A stretch of DNA of 64,000 bases, from NCBI GenBank assembly GCA_021234155.1, contig JAJEKV010000113.1, positions 186,001-250,000 on the forward strand, written 5' to 3'. The stretch is from Isoetes taiwanensis. Taxonomy: Eukaryota; Streptophyta; Lycopodiopsida; Isoetales; Isoetaceae. Both the position numbers and the translations under genes were made by a program. The notes under the pieces are model-generated. The model was given only the letters and a program-made list of their open reading frames with translations. It was not told the origin of the DNA and ran no database searches. This document shows, in pieces, positions 1 to 11,222 of the stretch (positions are counted from its first letter, which is position 1; the number at the start of each line of letters is the position of its first letter).

Positions 1-948
1 TTCGAAGAAAACAGAGATGATCAAGAGGCATCCGCTTAGAATACAACAGAGGTTTAAATTGAAGAAAAATCCCTTTCGCAGAAGTAAAACAGGATAAGCG
101 TGTCCGGAGCCCATCGGCGTAGGAAGAGGCAAAGGTGAAGGCTACGAAAAAGAAAACAACGGCGCAGAAGAGCGGGGTTGGTTGGAGCAGATCAGGGCGG
201 GAGATGGCCACATGGAAGAGATCAAACTAACAATCGAGGAGAAGAATGAGAATCCGAAAGCATGATAGAAGAGATTAAACCCATAATGAAAAAGAAAAAG
301 GGATGATACCAATGAGACTTAGAACCCGGAAACAGTCGGCGCAGTAGGCTACTCCCGCCGAAAGGATCTGGATACAACCACGAAACTCATGGCTGATGGT
401 CAAGATCGCAGCCAAGCCATGCCCAAACGAAAAGAAGGAACCCGGATACCCGGTGACGGAAAAAAGCGGACTCCAACGATTTGCATATGCAGCCCACAAG
501 AATCGTTATCACCAACCATGCATGCTAATAGTAAGATGAGTGCATCCAAAAGAGAGACATGCACAAATAAGTGAGAGCAACACCTTTCGCTTAGCAAGAT
601 CGAGATGAAAACATATGAAGAAGAACAAGATTGCACAAAAATTGCACAAATCCCGATGATATTGAAACCTTTAAGAGGATGATCAAGGAAAACTCGCCAA
701 GAAAAAACCGAGCGACGAGGTCGAAGAAGATCCAAGAGGTGATACCAAACAAGAGATTCGATGAAGAGAAAAACATCGTGGATAAAGAGAAAAACATCGT
801 GGGCGGGGAACGCGTGGACGAAGAAAGCCACGAGAGGAGAAAAAGAGCTGCCGTGAGAGGACGCCGATAACCGAGCCAAAATGAAAATGGCCTAATATAG
901 GCTTTCGTCCCTTTCGGAATGGCGATCCGATGGCTCTGGATCGATGGG
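1..948. other. No gene recognised; purine-rich DNA
   Basis: I see no convincing coding region here. The plus strand is purine-rich, which opens long but low-complexity frames on both strands. A 16-bp motif (AGAGAAAAACATCGTG) is repeated at 765-780 and 786-801. The stretch just after 900 already resembles the start of the FCP1-like repeat unit. Confidence 0.5.
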
Positions 949-1091
949 ATTTGTATTACCTTTGAATTAAATCGCGCCAGTGCTTTGATTATTTTCGTTG
1001 TCAAACTAAATCACGAGGGCGGTTTGGTTGACTATCTCAAATCACGCTTGGCGTTTGTATTGTTTGTGTTATCGTATCTTCGACCCGGATA

Positions 1092-1709
1092 CATGTTTGA
1101 TGTTTCGCTTCCATTGCGTTTCTAAGAAGGTTGTGGTGTTAACCTAAACTGAGTCCTTTGCAAGACTTTTTCAAAATAAGAGATCAGTTTCATCAGACAC
1201 TAGTAGAATCAAACACCAAGTGGATCTATCCGCGGCCGCACTTGAAGGAGATGCTAGATGAGAGGCATTGAGGTTATTTCGAGTTGGTATTTGGTCATCC
1301 ATGGAACTAAGGAACATCAAGGATACTTTGGAGGCAATGGGAGAAATGCATAGACATTGGTTGACCTTTTGGGATCAGAACAAATGTGTGAAGTTCACTA
1401 ATCTCAAGGATCCAACAGGCAAGCCTATCTTCATCAAACACTTGAGTAACATGATGGACGAACTTGGTATCGAGAATAAGGATGATATAATCATAGTGGA
1501 TGATGATGCTCTCAAATGCTTCTACAATCAAACGCAGTTCCGAATCCACCATCTTACGATCCAAAAACTTTCGCGACGATGATTTTCCGGTGAAGTTTGT
1601 GTCTATTATGCATAATTTGGCTATGGGGATGACGGTGGGTGAAGTGTTAGATTCATACCAGGCCCTGGATAGAAACGTGACATGGAACCACACCTTGTTA
1701 AATACGTGA
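1092..1709 (+). pseudogene. FCP1/NLI-type phosphatase-like pseudogene, copy A
   Basis: This is a broken copy of the gene at 15952-16554. It would start at MFDVS (1092) but is already disrupted in the first 40 codons, where the DLNGVL nucleophile region is garbled and carries stops. From about 1268 the frame is readable: FRVGIWSSM, then WDQNKC, then IIVDDDALKCFYNQTQ, the motifs expected around the second and third HAD/FCP1 signatures. A further frameshift follows NQTQ, and the C-terminal MGMTVGEVLDS segment is in another frame. Proteins of this family are small HAD-superfamily serine phosphatases or Tim50-like proteins. This copy cannot encode one. It lies inside the repeat unit at 949-2069. 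Confidence 0.75.
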
Positions 1710-2047
1710 AAAACATGGATTGATCCCTTAATGTTTTTTATTGGAATATATGATATTTTTGTATGATATTTGTGCCATGTATCGATAATTTCAGTCCGGA
1801 ATTGCCTATATAAATAATGCAATGTGTTATTATCAAACCTAATATTATCATCTAAATGCTCTTCAATTTTTGGTCTCATCTATGTTAGCAACTTGCTCTT
1901 CATTTTTTGCATATTTCAATTACATATGAAACGCCACACGTGAATCGCAACCTTATGTTATTTTTGAAGTCCAAAAAAAAAGATTAAAAAAACAAAAACC
2001 CTAGAAGACAACAAAGAAGTTGGCGTTATTTTGGAGTTGACATAATC

Positions 2048-2067
2048 CCAATTTAATTGGATGATGG
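2048..2067 (+). repeat. Terminal motif, copy 1
   Basis: CCCAATTTAATTGGATGATG, preceded by GACATAAT. Related copies lie at 8014-8043 (diverged), 15564-15583 (minus) and 29149-29169. It contains the near-palindrome CCAATTTAATTGG. It marks one edge of the FCP1-like unit. Confidence 0.6.
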
Positions 2068-2069
2068 TT

Positions 2070-4031
2070 TCTACACAAAATATATATTGAGGTCCTCTAG
2101 CGGTCCCGTTGATTCAAATTTCAATTCGCAGATTAATCTGGTTTTGAAATTTTGAAATTTTTAGAATCATAGATGATTAATTATTCATTCCACTATTTAT
2201 TATTTGCTCATGTCCTTGGATCTTTTTTGGTATCCCATATTCTCTAATGATTGGTCGAATGCGTTGGTGGTATTAAGCCCTCTGTGTTTATTTATGTATT
2301 TCTCCATTTTTAATGGGTCCATGATCTACCTGGTGCATTACCACAATACTGTATGAATTTGAGTTTATAGTGAATGCGACTACCGGTTGGGTGGGTCTAG
2401 CCCATCGCTATCTGGTATGCGGTGAGCCTCTCGATCCCGTAACCTCTATCGTCAGCTTTTTTACTCTTGTGTATTCGTGATTTCGCACTTTGTTGCTTTT
2501 TGCGACATTTTTTGTTTTATAGTGGTCGGATTTACCCGGTTGGTGGGTCTAGCCCTGTATCTATCACGGTGTTAATGCAAGCGAGGTGAGCCTCTACATC
2601 CCTGTATCTTATTACGTCCACCTTTTACTCTTATGGTCTTGAACCTTGTCTAGCCTTTTTCTAGATTGAATTGGTTCGTTTACGGTTGGTGGGTCTAGCC
2701 CTCATATCACGGCGTGCGTCGAGTTTGGGACTCTACGTTACGCACTTATTACATCCACTCTTGTTTCTATGATTTGCTTTTCCCCGTGCCTTAAGCGGGT
2801 CTTTCTTGTTATTATCATCGTCCCCGTATGTGTTGCTTTCCATCTACATTTAAGTCAGTATTTGAACCACATTCGTTTAAGGCGTCCAAATACGTTTTGT
2901 CTCCCTTCCTTTATGGAAAGTACATCGCAAGTCCACCACCTTAAGCCATCTTTTGCTCCTCGTTAATTTCCACCGTATTTACGGTATATGTCAGTCAATT
3001 GCTTTTGTTTGGCTTTGCGTCGTGCATTTTGTCCTTTCCTCTTGCCTTTTTCTTTGTCTTGGTATCCCGTGTTTTATACTTTTTATTTATCTTTTTCGAC
3101 TAATAACCGCTTAATTCATGTTTTTAAGCTATCCTCCTATTTCCGATGCTTTTATGTATCCTTTTACCACTACTAAGCTGCCATTTTAATTCGGTCTGCG
3201 TTCTCTACTTCCTCCTTATGTGTACAATATCTCTTCCTTGTTCTTGTATATCCGTTCATATACGCTCTTTAGTTTCTATCGTTAGCTAGTACCTTTCTTT
3301 ACCGTATTCGTAGGGTCGAGCATCCAGGTAATGCTTGTGCTTATGTAATCGCCGATGATCGACGGGGAATTTTCCTTTGTGATAATTGTTAGTCACCTAG
3401 TTTATACGATTTATGAAAAATACATTTGAGGAGAGGGTAGTGCATGGAGGAGAATAACTATTCCTATTGCGAGAATCTTAACAGAAAATGTGGGTGTGTT
3501 AACAAGTTTCTGAGCTTGAATGGTCGATTTAGTATTATGTCAGAAAATGCGCGTATTGGTCATCTAATGCAAGTCATTAGAGCACCATATATTCCATGGC
3601 CCTATTTCAATTACTAAATCCTATAGAGAACATGCGATAATGAATATAATACTTAACTTTAAAGGAAAGTAATTCACACAAAGGCAGTAGATTTGCGATG
3701 CACCTGAGGAGTCAGATTTCATTCATCATTCTAACTTTTGTATTCAAAAGAGGCTTTCCACAGGCACATATTTTTTGGCGTATTCACCCATCCTTAAACA
3801 CGCCTATTTCTCAAAACATATTTTGTCTCTTTCTCCGCATGAACTTACCCGTATCTCCTAAACATTTTGTACTCATCCATGAGTGACACCGACATTTTAT
3901 GTTTGGCGGTTGCGAGAAAATCACCGTGAAAATTGAAGCTAAAAAGGTTGATATAAAAGGCAGCGAAAAAAAAAGAAGAGAACAAAATAAAATTAACATT
4001 TAACCCTTTCAAACCCCTCCGTTCTTGCCCT
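2070..4031. other. Intergenic, pyrimidine-rich, no gene seen
   Basis: This is AT- and pyrimidine-rich DNA with short frames that show no recognisable motif. It holds three diverged tandem units (listed separately). Several short hydrophobic frames between 2769 and 3176 are composition effects. Confidence 0.5.
2384..2830 (+). repeat. Three diverged ~150-bp tandem units
   Basis: The phrase GGTTGGTGGGTCTAGCCC or a close variant occurs at 2385-2403, 2538-2555 and 2682-2701. Each is followed about 30-50 bases later by a GAGCCTCT or GGGACTCT variant and a TTAC/ATCCAC segment. The spacings are near 150 bp, so this looks like an old tandem array. No function is evident. Confidence 0.6.
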
Positions 4032-4612
4032 TCATCCCATCCTTTCCTTGTTCCTTACTCCCGACGATCTACTTCTTTTGCTTTTTTTCTGTAGAGGCTC
4101 GCCTATCTTCTTGATCTTCTCCAAGTTCCTCCCCATGTAGGCGCGGCACATAAAATCGACTGGATTTTTTTCGCAACAATATATACAGACTTTGCCAAAA
4201 TCACATATCATAAGATTATGCTGATAACTTGATGATCTCTCAGATTCTTTGCATGTATCTGGAGTTGATTGAAGCATTGCATCGTCCTATCCATATCCTG
4301 GCGCCGGACTGAATCATTCTTGTCTCCTAAAACTCCGAGCACACCTAGCAGCCCAAGATTATAGCCATGATCTCGCATTGATTGTGCATGATGTATACGA
4401 TCACAAAAAAGGCAGTGAACTCGTTCGCAACTTATGCATGATGACAGACCTCGGCCTAAACACAAACAATCTGGCTCACAAATACACCAAGGATTGAGAT
4501 CATCGAGATCAGGGTTATAAGGCACTGTGAGGTTGCCCGGAACCCCCGATCTTGGACGCTTCTTGACATTCTCGCTTCCCCCCTTCACGCCGCAAAGAAC
4601 TTTCTTACCCAA
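4032..4612 (-). pseudogene. Cys/His-rich putative zinc-binding protein, frameshifted
   Basis: Two overlapping minus-strand frames read as one protein with a frameshift or intron between 4277 and 4208. The first part (from ATG at 4612) has a basic start, then the Cys/His cluster WCICEPDCLCLG followed by CISCERVHCLFCDRIHH. The second frame adds CDFGKVCIYCCEKNPVDFMC and a Lys/Arg-rich tail (KKSKRSRSSG). The paired Cys and His spacing suggests zinc binding, loosely like a B-box. I do not recognise the family. It could be a real small gene, a transposon accessory protein or a relic. The frame break argues against a simple intact gene. Confidence 0.4.
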
Positions 4613-5989
4613 TCCATTTTACGCTCCGGCCGGTAGGAATAGGGCTGGCGCTTCCCTGCTAAATCTGAGCTCAAGAGATCGAGAAATTCTGAAGGCGGAG
4701 CTTCACACTTCGTCTTCTCCTTGTTATCACTGTGCTATAACCTTTAGGGTTACGAAATCTATCTAAATTCCCGCTTCTTTATTACGCCCGTCTGTCTTAA
4801 ATCTGGTCTTGTCTTATCCCGTCGCCCGGATTTTTAGGTATCATTATATCCGCTATTTTTCCCCCTATCCGCTTCAGCGACATACATTATGTTTCCTCTC
4901 CTTCTCTATATTTTCATTATAACCTTGTTCATAGGTCTAATCATTACGACGACACGTCTGACCAGTCCTACGTGCTAATTCCCTATATTTTATCTTATAT
5001 TTTTATTATTATTTTCTCACGTCCTCTTTCTATGTTGCCACGTATCCCCTACCTTTTTAAGCTATTCAAAACTCATTTAAACTCATTTTATATTATCGGC
5101 CTCTCCTATTACGCCCGCGTATCCCCTACCTTTTCGTTATTCAAGCGAATGTAAATTCAATTATCTGACATTTTATATTATATTATGTTATGCACCTCCC
5201 ATTGATCTTTTTTTTTTTTTTGGCAACGGTTATGCAGTTTGAAAACGCTGAGTGCCGGAATGCCGAGTCCCTTTCCCTGGTGTTTCCCTTTATGCGAGCT
5301 TCCACAATCTTCATATGATCCAACAATGCCATATTATGATAGTGCTGTGTTTAATCTGTTCTATTGTTTTGTATCAACCGTTTATCTTAATACAACATTG
5401 AACATACACAGACAATCGGCTACTCCCTCTCAACCCAAATACGATTGTTATATTTCTAATCTACACTATTCGCATACGAGAGATGTACTCACACAGTATC
5501 GCTATCCATCGACATACTAAGCCCATACCGTCGTCGCCCCGTCGATTGGCTTTGGAATAAATAGTCTAAAGATGCAATAAATTAAACATATGCATACATA
5601 AATATAAATATATGAGTAGAAGTTTAGACCATGGGTAGTGACCAAATTCCATGATTCAAAAATGCATTAGAACTTCTAGCCTTAGGTTTTAGATGGCAAT
5701 TTATAGGTCGTGTGCTATAACATGGACATAGTTATGGTGGTCCTTAATATACAAAAGTTCTTGTCTTTCAAACGGTGCTGCAATAATAAATTTAACCTTG
5801 AATGTGAGGTGAATGCTCTTATGATGCTGATAATTCTGATGCTTATTCATAAGGAGTCTGCAAAGGCCATACTCCGAAGGTTTAGCAACCAACTCACAAA
5901 CAAAAAACAACCATACTAGATAATATCAGAGATTCAATCCAAATCATGAAGCAATCAACTAGTCTAGATTGTATGCCTGCTAAAATATC
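4613..5989. other. Intergenic, no gene seen
   Basis: AT-rich, decayed-looking sequence with a T run at 5208-5221. No coding signal, RNA gene or clear repeat is supported. Confidence 0.45.
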
Positions 5990-6294
5990 TTGTTGAGCAA
6001 TGGCAATAGGCATGAACAGAAAAGCAGCTACGAAAAAAAGGGAAAAGTCCTTGATGTTCACCCAAGAAATTTGACAACAGCAAAGAGAAACAAATTTGAG
6101 ATAAATTGCAATTCAGGAAAATGGGTGTACTATAGAAGGGGAAGAAGATGTGATTCCATTTTTAGTTATATCATTGTTCTTATACAGGATTTTTGTATTT
6201 CTAATACTAGGTTCTCTCCAAACACAAAGGATGTGAAATCTAGGAGACTTGAAAGAAATATCAGAGAAGAGCATGCTACACATATTAGAGCAAA
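5990..6294 (+). CDS. Possible exon, unknown product
   Basis: An open frame of about 100 codons, Lys/Arg/Asn-rich (KRNKFEINCNSGKWVYYRRGRR, split as KRNKFEINCNSG and KWVYYRRGRR), ends at a consensus splice donor AAG|GTAAGT at 6294/6295. It lies in AT-rich sequence with no recognisable partner exon. I do not recognise the peptide. It may be a decayed exon or chance. Confidence 0.2.
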
Positions 6295-6304
6295 GGTAAG
6301 TTAG

Positions 6305-8013
6305 TTACTACTCTACTATCTATCTACTTTCAAGCTTAATCTGGTCACAGTTTTTCCTAGATCATCTGTAACAAATTATAAACCATCATTCATTTAGTTT
6401 CGTTTATGTCAGGAGATTGGGTTATTTTGGAAATGCAATTTTTTCTGTCCGTGACTTTTTCCCGTCCGTTGAAGCGCCTTCCGCCTAAACTAACTCAAAT
6501 TTTCTCCCTCGTAGCATTTCCCTGTCAATTTTTTTTTACCTTTCTTCTACTTTCTATTGTAGGCCAAAATTTTACCGCCTCATCTTTCAGATTCCCCTTT
6601 TCTCTCTAAACCTCGGCTCGACTCTAGTGATGGCAACCGACAACGACTTACGTGATGGCAACGACTCACCAAGAAGGTGAATGTCTTTTACTTCTCGCCC
6701 CTCCCTCTTCCCCGGATGCCTATAGGTCCCTTTTTTATGTAACTCCACATGCCGTGCGATATACCATAGCCTATTTCAGAAGAGCTCGTATGAAGGTTTT
6801 TTTAAGAGCTCATTGCAGACCATAGCTCCTCTCAGAAGTTTTTTTGTAAAAGCTCCACTGCCTTGCAAATCCGAATATTTATTGCTTTCTTTCTAGAGTT
6901 TATTTTAATCTAATAGGCTAGTTCCTAGTCTTTGGTTCTTAATTTGCTTGCAACTGGGTAAAAATTCCAAGTTTTTCTGGAAAACCCAAGCAGAGACATG
7001 CAATGGGCTACAAAGAAACCCTATTTGCAGACCTCTGTCATCTGAAAATCAACAATTCTTTGCAGAAGTAAACTTTTAGTATGATAAATACTCTGCATTT
7101 TGGGTTTTACATTTAGCCAAAGTATCTTGCTGATAGGCATCTACAATCAATTGAAAAGCTTGAAGACTACAAGATGGTGCTTTCACATATATACAATTGG
7201 CGAATTGATTGGATTCCCTAAGCTTTATATGCAAAGTACTACCCTGCAGTTGAATTAAATCCCCCTGGTTAGATCTTCTATAGCACATGAATCAAAGCTT
7301 CAAAGCCCCAAATTAGTGTTTTTAGTTAATGAGAAATAGGATTTTGAGCAGCTTTTTGGATTTGATTGCTATTGGACTGATTTTGTGAGTTTATCTGATT
7401 TGGAAAGAGCAGCTCAAAGTTGTTTTTAAGAAGTAATATATCATGAAAGAAGACTAATTCACGCTTGGTGTGATAGTGGGCTCCATAAATTGCTAAATGG
7501 TCCTTGCAAAATCGTTATTCCGTGCTCCTTTTTTGCTAAATGTACCTTGCCAAAGCACGCTTGGCATGCATTACTGCTGCAGTGTATGAGAAAAGGACGC
7601 TCCTATATTTCATCTTAATGGAACATACTTCTGAAGCATGTTTGACGCTTTAAGGAAAAAAAAGACTACTATGTTGTATTTTATTTGAGAAATAAATGTC
7701 TCATTAAGGTTTTATTGGGCTATTTTTTTCTTGTATTGCTATAATAACTTCAATAACTTAGTTCACATGGGTTCTTAGTGATATGTATCTCAATATAAAA
7801 TCAATAATAATTCCCATTATTATATTGTGTATGTGAATGTGCTATTGTTTGCAAATGCGAATCAAACATCAATTTCCTTCCTGTATTTAAAATAATAATC
7901 AAAACATCTACTAAATATGGATCAAACCTTGTAATCTTGCATAACAGCATGTCAAGCACCACAACACTATATTGAATAAGGGGTTTGCAAAAGTGGCGTG
8001 CTTTTGGAACAAA
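6305..8013. other. Intergenic, no gene seen
   Basis: AT-rich sequence. CACGCTTGGTGTG (7462-7474) and CACGCTTGGCATG (7556-7568) resemble the palindromic CACGC..GCGTG motif that is dense at 18.8-19.1 kb. A copy of the terminal motif follows at 8014. The 7.46-8.04 kb stretch may be a gene-less relative of the FCP1-like unit. Confidence 0.4.
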
Positions 8014-8043
8014 CATAATCCCAATCTAAATGAATGATGGTTT
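8014..8043 (+). repeat. Terminal motif, diverged copy 2
   Basis: CATAATCCCAATCTAAATGA followed by ATGATGGTTT. It matches the motif at 2041-2070 with a few substitutions. The transposase relic begins about 650 bp downstream. Confidence 0.5.
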
Positions 8044-8074
8044 ATAGATTATAGACTGTGTGCTGTAAATAGTA

Positions 8075-8500
8075 TATTATAGTTTTAGATCTAGATGGAT
8101 TGCATTATGGTTGGAGTAGGTTGTGGTTCTAGATTGCCTTGTGGTTTCAATTCTATTGGCTTTAGATTGAATTAGTTAGATTAGATTAGATTGTGGTTCA
8201 AGTTATATTGTGATTCGTTGCATTGTGGTTTAAATTTGGTTATGGTTGTGGATTACATTGTGGTTCTAAATTAAGGTTTTGATTGAATTGTGGTTTTGGA
8301 TTGGAATGTGGTTTTAGTTTCACTTTGGTTGTGGTTATGGATTACATTGTGGGTCTAGATTATAGTTTTGATGAATTGTGGTTTTGGGTTAGATTGTGGT
8401 TTTAAGTTTTCTATCAGATAGTGTTTTGTTTTGTGGTTTGGAATTTCATTATAGTTTGAGTTTCAGGTTTGTGGTTTGGGGTTTCAATTTTGAGGTTTAT
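8075..8500 (+). repeat. Degenerate TTGTGGTTT minisatellite
   Basis: More than fifteen imperfect copies of a unit close to GATTGTGGTTTTAGATT run through this stretch (for example ATTGTGGTTCTAG, ATTGTGGTTTTGG, ATTGTGGGTCTAG). The units are irregular in length, about 17-30 bp. No coding role is apparent. Confidence 0.7.
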
Positions 8501-8689
8501 ATATACGTATTCAACAATAAGATTGATAATCAACTATTGTTTTATTTTTCTCAGATGCAAATCTATAAAGCTTTCAAAATTTGAAGCCATGGTTTGTAGT
8601 AAAGCTAGAGAGTATAACACTTGTTATTGCATACATCATGTCAGGTTACAAATGCTATTGGACGGTTTAACTAATTGAGGTAGAAAAAC

Positions 8690-10430
8690 TCAAAGTCATG
8701 TACTTGTGAGTGCAAGATCTTTACAGACATCAGTGATCTTTGGAAATGTATTATTTGCCAGAAGGGTGAGATTGATGAATTCTATAGTAAGAATTTCCTT
8801 GACATTATTTGTAGTGAGTGTGGAATAAAGAAGTTTGCAATCTGCCCTGAGGAATTAGAGAGTGAGGAGGTTGTGAAATGAGAGTTCATCGACTACGAAC
8901 ATAGAGGTGTGAATAAATGTGGAGAGCCTAAGAAAGGTTTGAAACACCAATACAAAGAAACCACACCAACAATGCTAATAAGCAAACCCAAAGACATGTT
9001 GGAAAAAACCCATTGTATTTCATATATAAATGGCAAGATAAACAGTTTCGTGAAATGCCCGATAATCTCACTTCAGATGTCATAGTGTCAGGAAAGAGAG
9101 AACTCAGGTGCAATCTCAATATTGGATAGTGATTATTCTTGTCCACATTACTTATCATGTGGCTAAGAATAGTGAAGTAGTAAAAGAAATGTGAGCTCCC
9201 AACCATTCACGTGGGAGGAAAATCGGATTTCTCATGCCTATTGAAGAATGAGCCTTATTTGCAGTGGCCTGGTTACCCACTGGAGCTGTAGCAAAAGCGA
9301 GTCTTCCTAGAGAAATTGTCACTGCTTATGGACCCGAACCTGGGTGATCTATCCATGACCAGGATGAAGCTTGGGTGAAACTAATTGGAGGCCCGCACCG
9401 ACTACAATATTACATATCAAATGACAATAAACATGACACCTTATTTGTGCAGCATTGCTTTAATATGCATTTCAATTATATGGAAGAGCAGGAACGAAAC
9501 CATGTAGGCACTAGGTTTTTTCGGATGGTGATGCATCACAATACAAACCTGCAATGCCATTTTATTTTATTGCTAGATACTCATACCAGACTCTAATCCA
9601 TATGATGTAGAATTATTTTGGTTCAAATCACGGAAAGGGAGAACATGATAGCCTATATCCTAATATTAAGATAGAGAATGCACATGATAGTGTGAAGGTC
9701 GCCAAGGAGTTATTTTTTGGTCCAATTTCTTCCAAAAAGGAATAACAAAAAAAGATATTAAAAGAATTTTCTGCTAGTTAAAGCAGGGGAAGTCGATAGG
9801 CGTAAGGAATGGGGAGCATATACGGTGAAAGATACCAAAAAAAATCATAGTATACATGCATTCAGCTTGGGATCAACAACTCAATTACAGGTTTGAAGAT
9901 TCTCATGCTTTTATATGATCCGTTTGGATGAACATTGGAATAGATCTTTTGAGAATACGACATATGCAAATAATTAGGAATTGATGGAAATTGAACCAAC
10001 TTCTTCATTTACTTGTGATGCAGTGGAGGTTAGGAAGTTACAAAGGCCCTTATATTTAGGTGTTAATATTGCTGACCAGATCAAATGTGGAGATTACTCT
10101 ACATTGGCAGCACCAAAAAACAACCCTGAAGGGGATGACTTTTGGTTGCTTGTATGTACAAGAGAGAAGTATGTAGTGAAAAAAGACTTCAAAGATAATG
10201 GAACTTGTTAGTTTAAAGATGAAAGCATATTAGAAGGAACTTACTTTAAAAAAAAATCGAAGGTCAAAGAGAGGTTATGAATTATGCTTATCAAAGGACA
10301 TCCTATATTTCACCTTCTGAATCCTAAGGACGAAGAACAGATCAGAGTCAACTTCCCACCTATATTGTCAGAAGACGACGACGACGACGACGACGATGAG
10401 GATGAGGATGAGGAGGAAGAGGAGGAGTGA
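8690..10430 (+). pseudogene. Degenerate DNA transposase-like gene (SDG..QYK / HGKGEHD)
   Basis: Fragments in shifting frames describe one long-dead transposon protein. At 9518-9547 the frame reads FSDGDASQYK, and 99 bp later in the same frame (9617 on) FGSNHGKGEHDS; a single TAG at 9608-9610 lies between them. An acidic residue followed by QYK and then a Gly/His HGKG..D block is a signature I associate with a widespread eukaryotic transposase-derived family with a DDE-like core. Downstream come IENAHDSVKVAKELFFGP, then 9981-10211 (GDDFWLLVCTREKYVVKKDF), and finally a C-terminal acidic run of Asp and Glu ending at TGA near 10430. Upstream (8690-8900) Cys-rich codons may be the N-terminal zinc-binding part. 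Several stops and shifts rule out function. Confidence 0.55.
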
Positions 10431-10475
10431 GCACACGTTGTTGTCAGTAGATGATGATGATGATGATGATGAAGA
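10379..10475 (+). repeat. GAC/GAT/GAG trinucleotide tract
   Basis: Runs of GAC, then GAT/GAG, encode the acidic tail of the transposase relic (Asp then Glu). A separate GAT run continues at about 10451-10475, after the stop. Confidence 0.8.
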
Positions 10476-10783
10476 ACATATCAAAGCCACTCATGATGAT
10501 GATATTCATGTGCTATTTTAATAGATCATGATGATGATGAATGAGTTGACACACCTTGTGTTCTTGTATTCATGTTTTCAAGATATTCATGTGTTGATGT
10601 TTAAATAGATTCCTTGTGTTTCCTGTGTTGTGTGTGATATTGTTTTTGTTTATACTTTATGTTATTAATGTTTCATATATATAAAAAATACATCCAAAAA
10701 GTGTGTTGGTTTGTTCATTTGATAGATATTGGATAGGTGTTAGGTTCGAAACTAAGGATGTCGAGCCTGGATTTATGAATGTT

Positions 10784-11001
10784 AAAGTAATTTTGGATCT
10801 ATGGCTTATGTCTTAGAGTAGTTGTGGATCTATGTCTTACCAATAGCACAAAAACCCTAAATCTATCAATATCTCACACCAATATCCCAAATTCCAAAGT
10901 AATTTTGGATCTATGTCTTTAGAGTAGTTGTGGATCTATGTCTTACCAATAGCACAAAAACCCAAAATCTATCAATATCTCATGCGAATATCCCACATCC
11001 C
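10784..11001 (+). repeat. Two ~110-bp tandem repeats
   Basis: 10784-10894 and 10895-11001 share AAAGTAATTTTGGATCTATG, TAGTTGTGGATCTATGTC and CAATATCTCA, with few differences. They form a direct tandem duplication of noncoding sequence. Confidence 0.85.
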
Positions 11002-11114
11002 AAAGAAGCAAAAGTAGCATGTGTATATAAGATGCACCTTGAAGTGATCAAGTATCCCAAAGAAGCAAAAATAGCATGTCTATATAAGATGCACCTTGAA
11101 GTGATTAAGTATCG
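11002..11114 (+). repeat. Two ~57-bp tandem repeats
   Basis: 11002-11058 and 11059-11114 both begin AAAGAAGCAAAA and contain TATATAAGATGCACCTTGAA. They directly follow the previous pair. The two copies differ at only a few bases. Confidence 0.85.
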
Positions 11115-11222
11115 TGATTGGTCCTTGTTGACAAACCATTGGAGAAATCCAAGGGGGATGGACATGTGGTCGAGCCATATGATGGATTCTCTATAATTAG
11201 TCGAGCCACATTGGTTCGACTT

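Larger units (their letters stand above)
949..2069 (+). repeat. FCP1-like repeat unit, copy A (inverted duplicate of 15566-16712)
   Basis: About 1.1 kb here matches 15566-16712 on the opposite strand along most of its length. The match covers the AT-rich leader with a CACGCTTGGCGT motif near 1044, the phosphatase-like reading frame, a shared 3' flank and the terminal motif CCCAATTTAATTGGATGATG (2048-2067). Copy A is the more decayed of the two. I infer that both are copies of one mobile or segmentally duplicated unit. I did not find clear target-site duplications. Confidence 0.75.

Noticed and set aside
400-1004. Long hydrophobic minus-strand frames near the left end
   Set aside because: They arise from purine-rich plus-strand composition; no motif, and they overlap each other.
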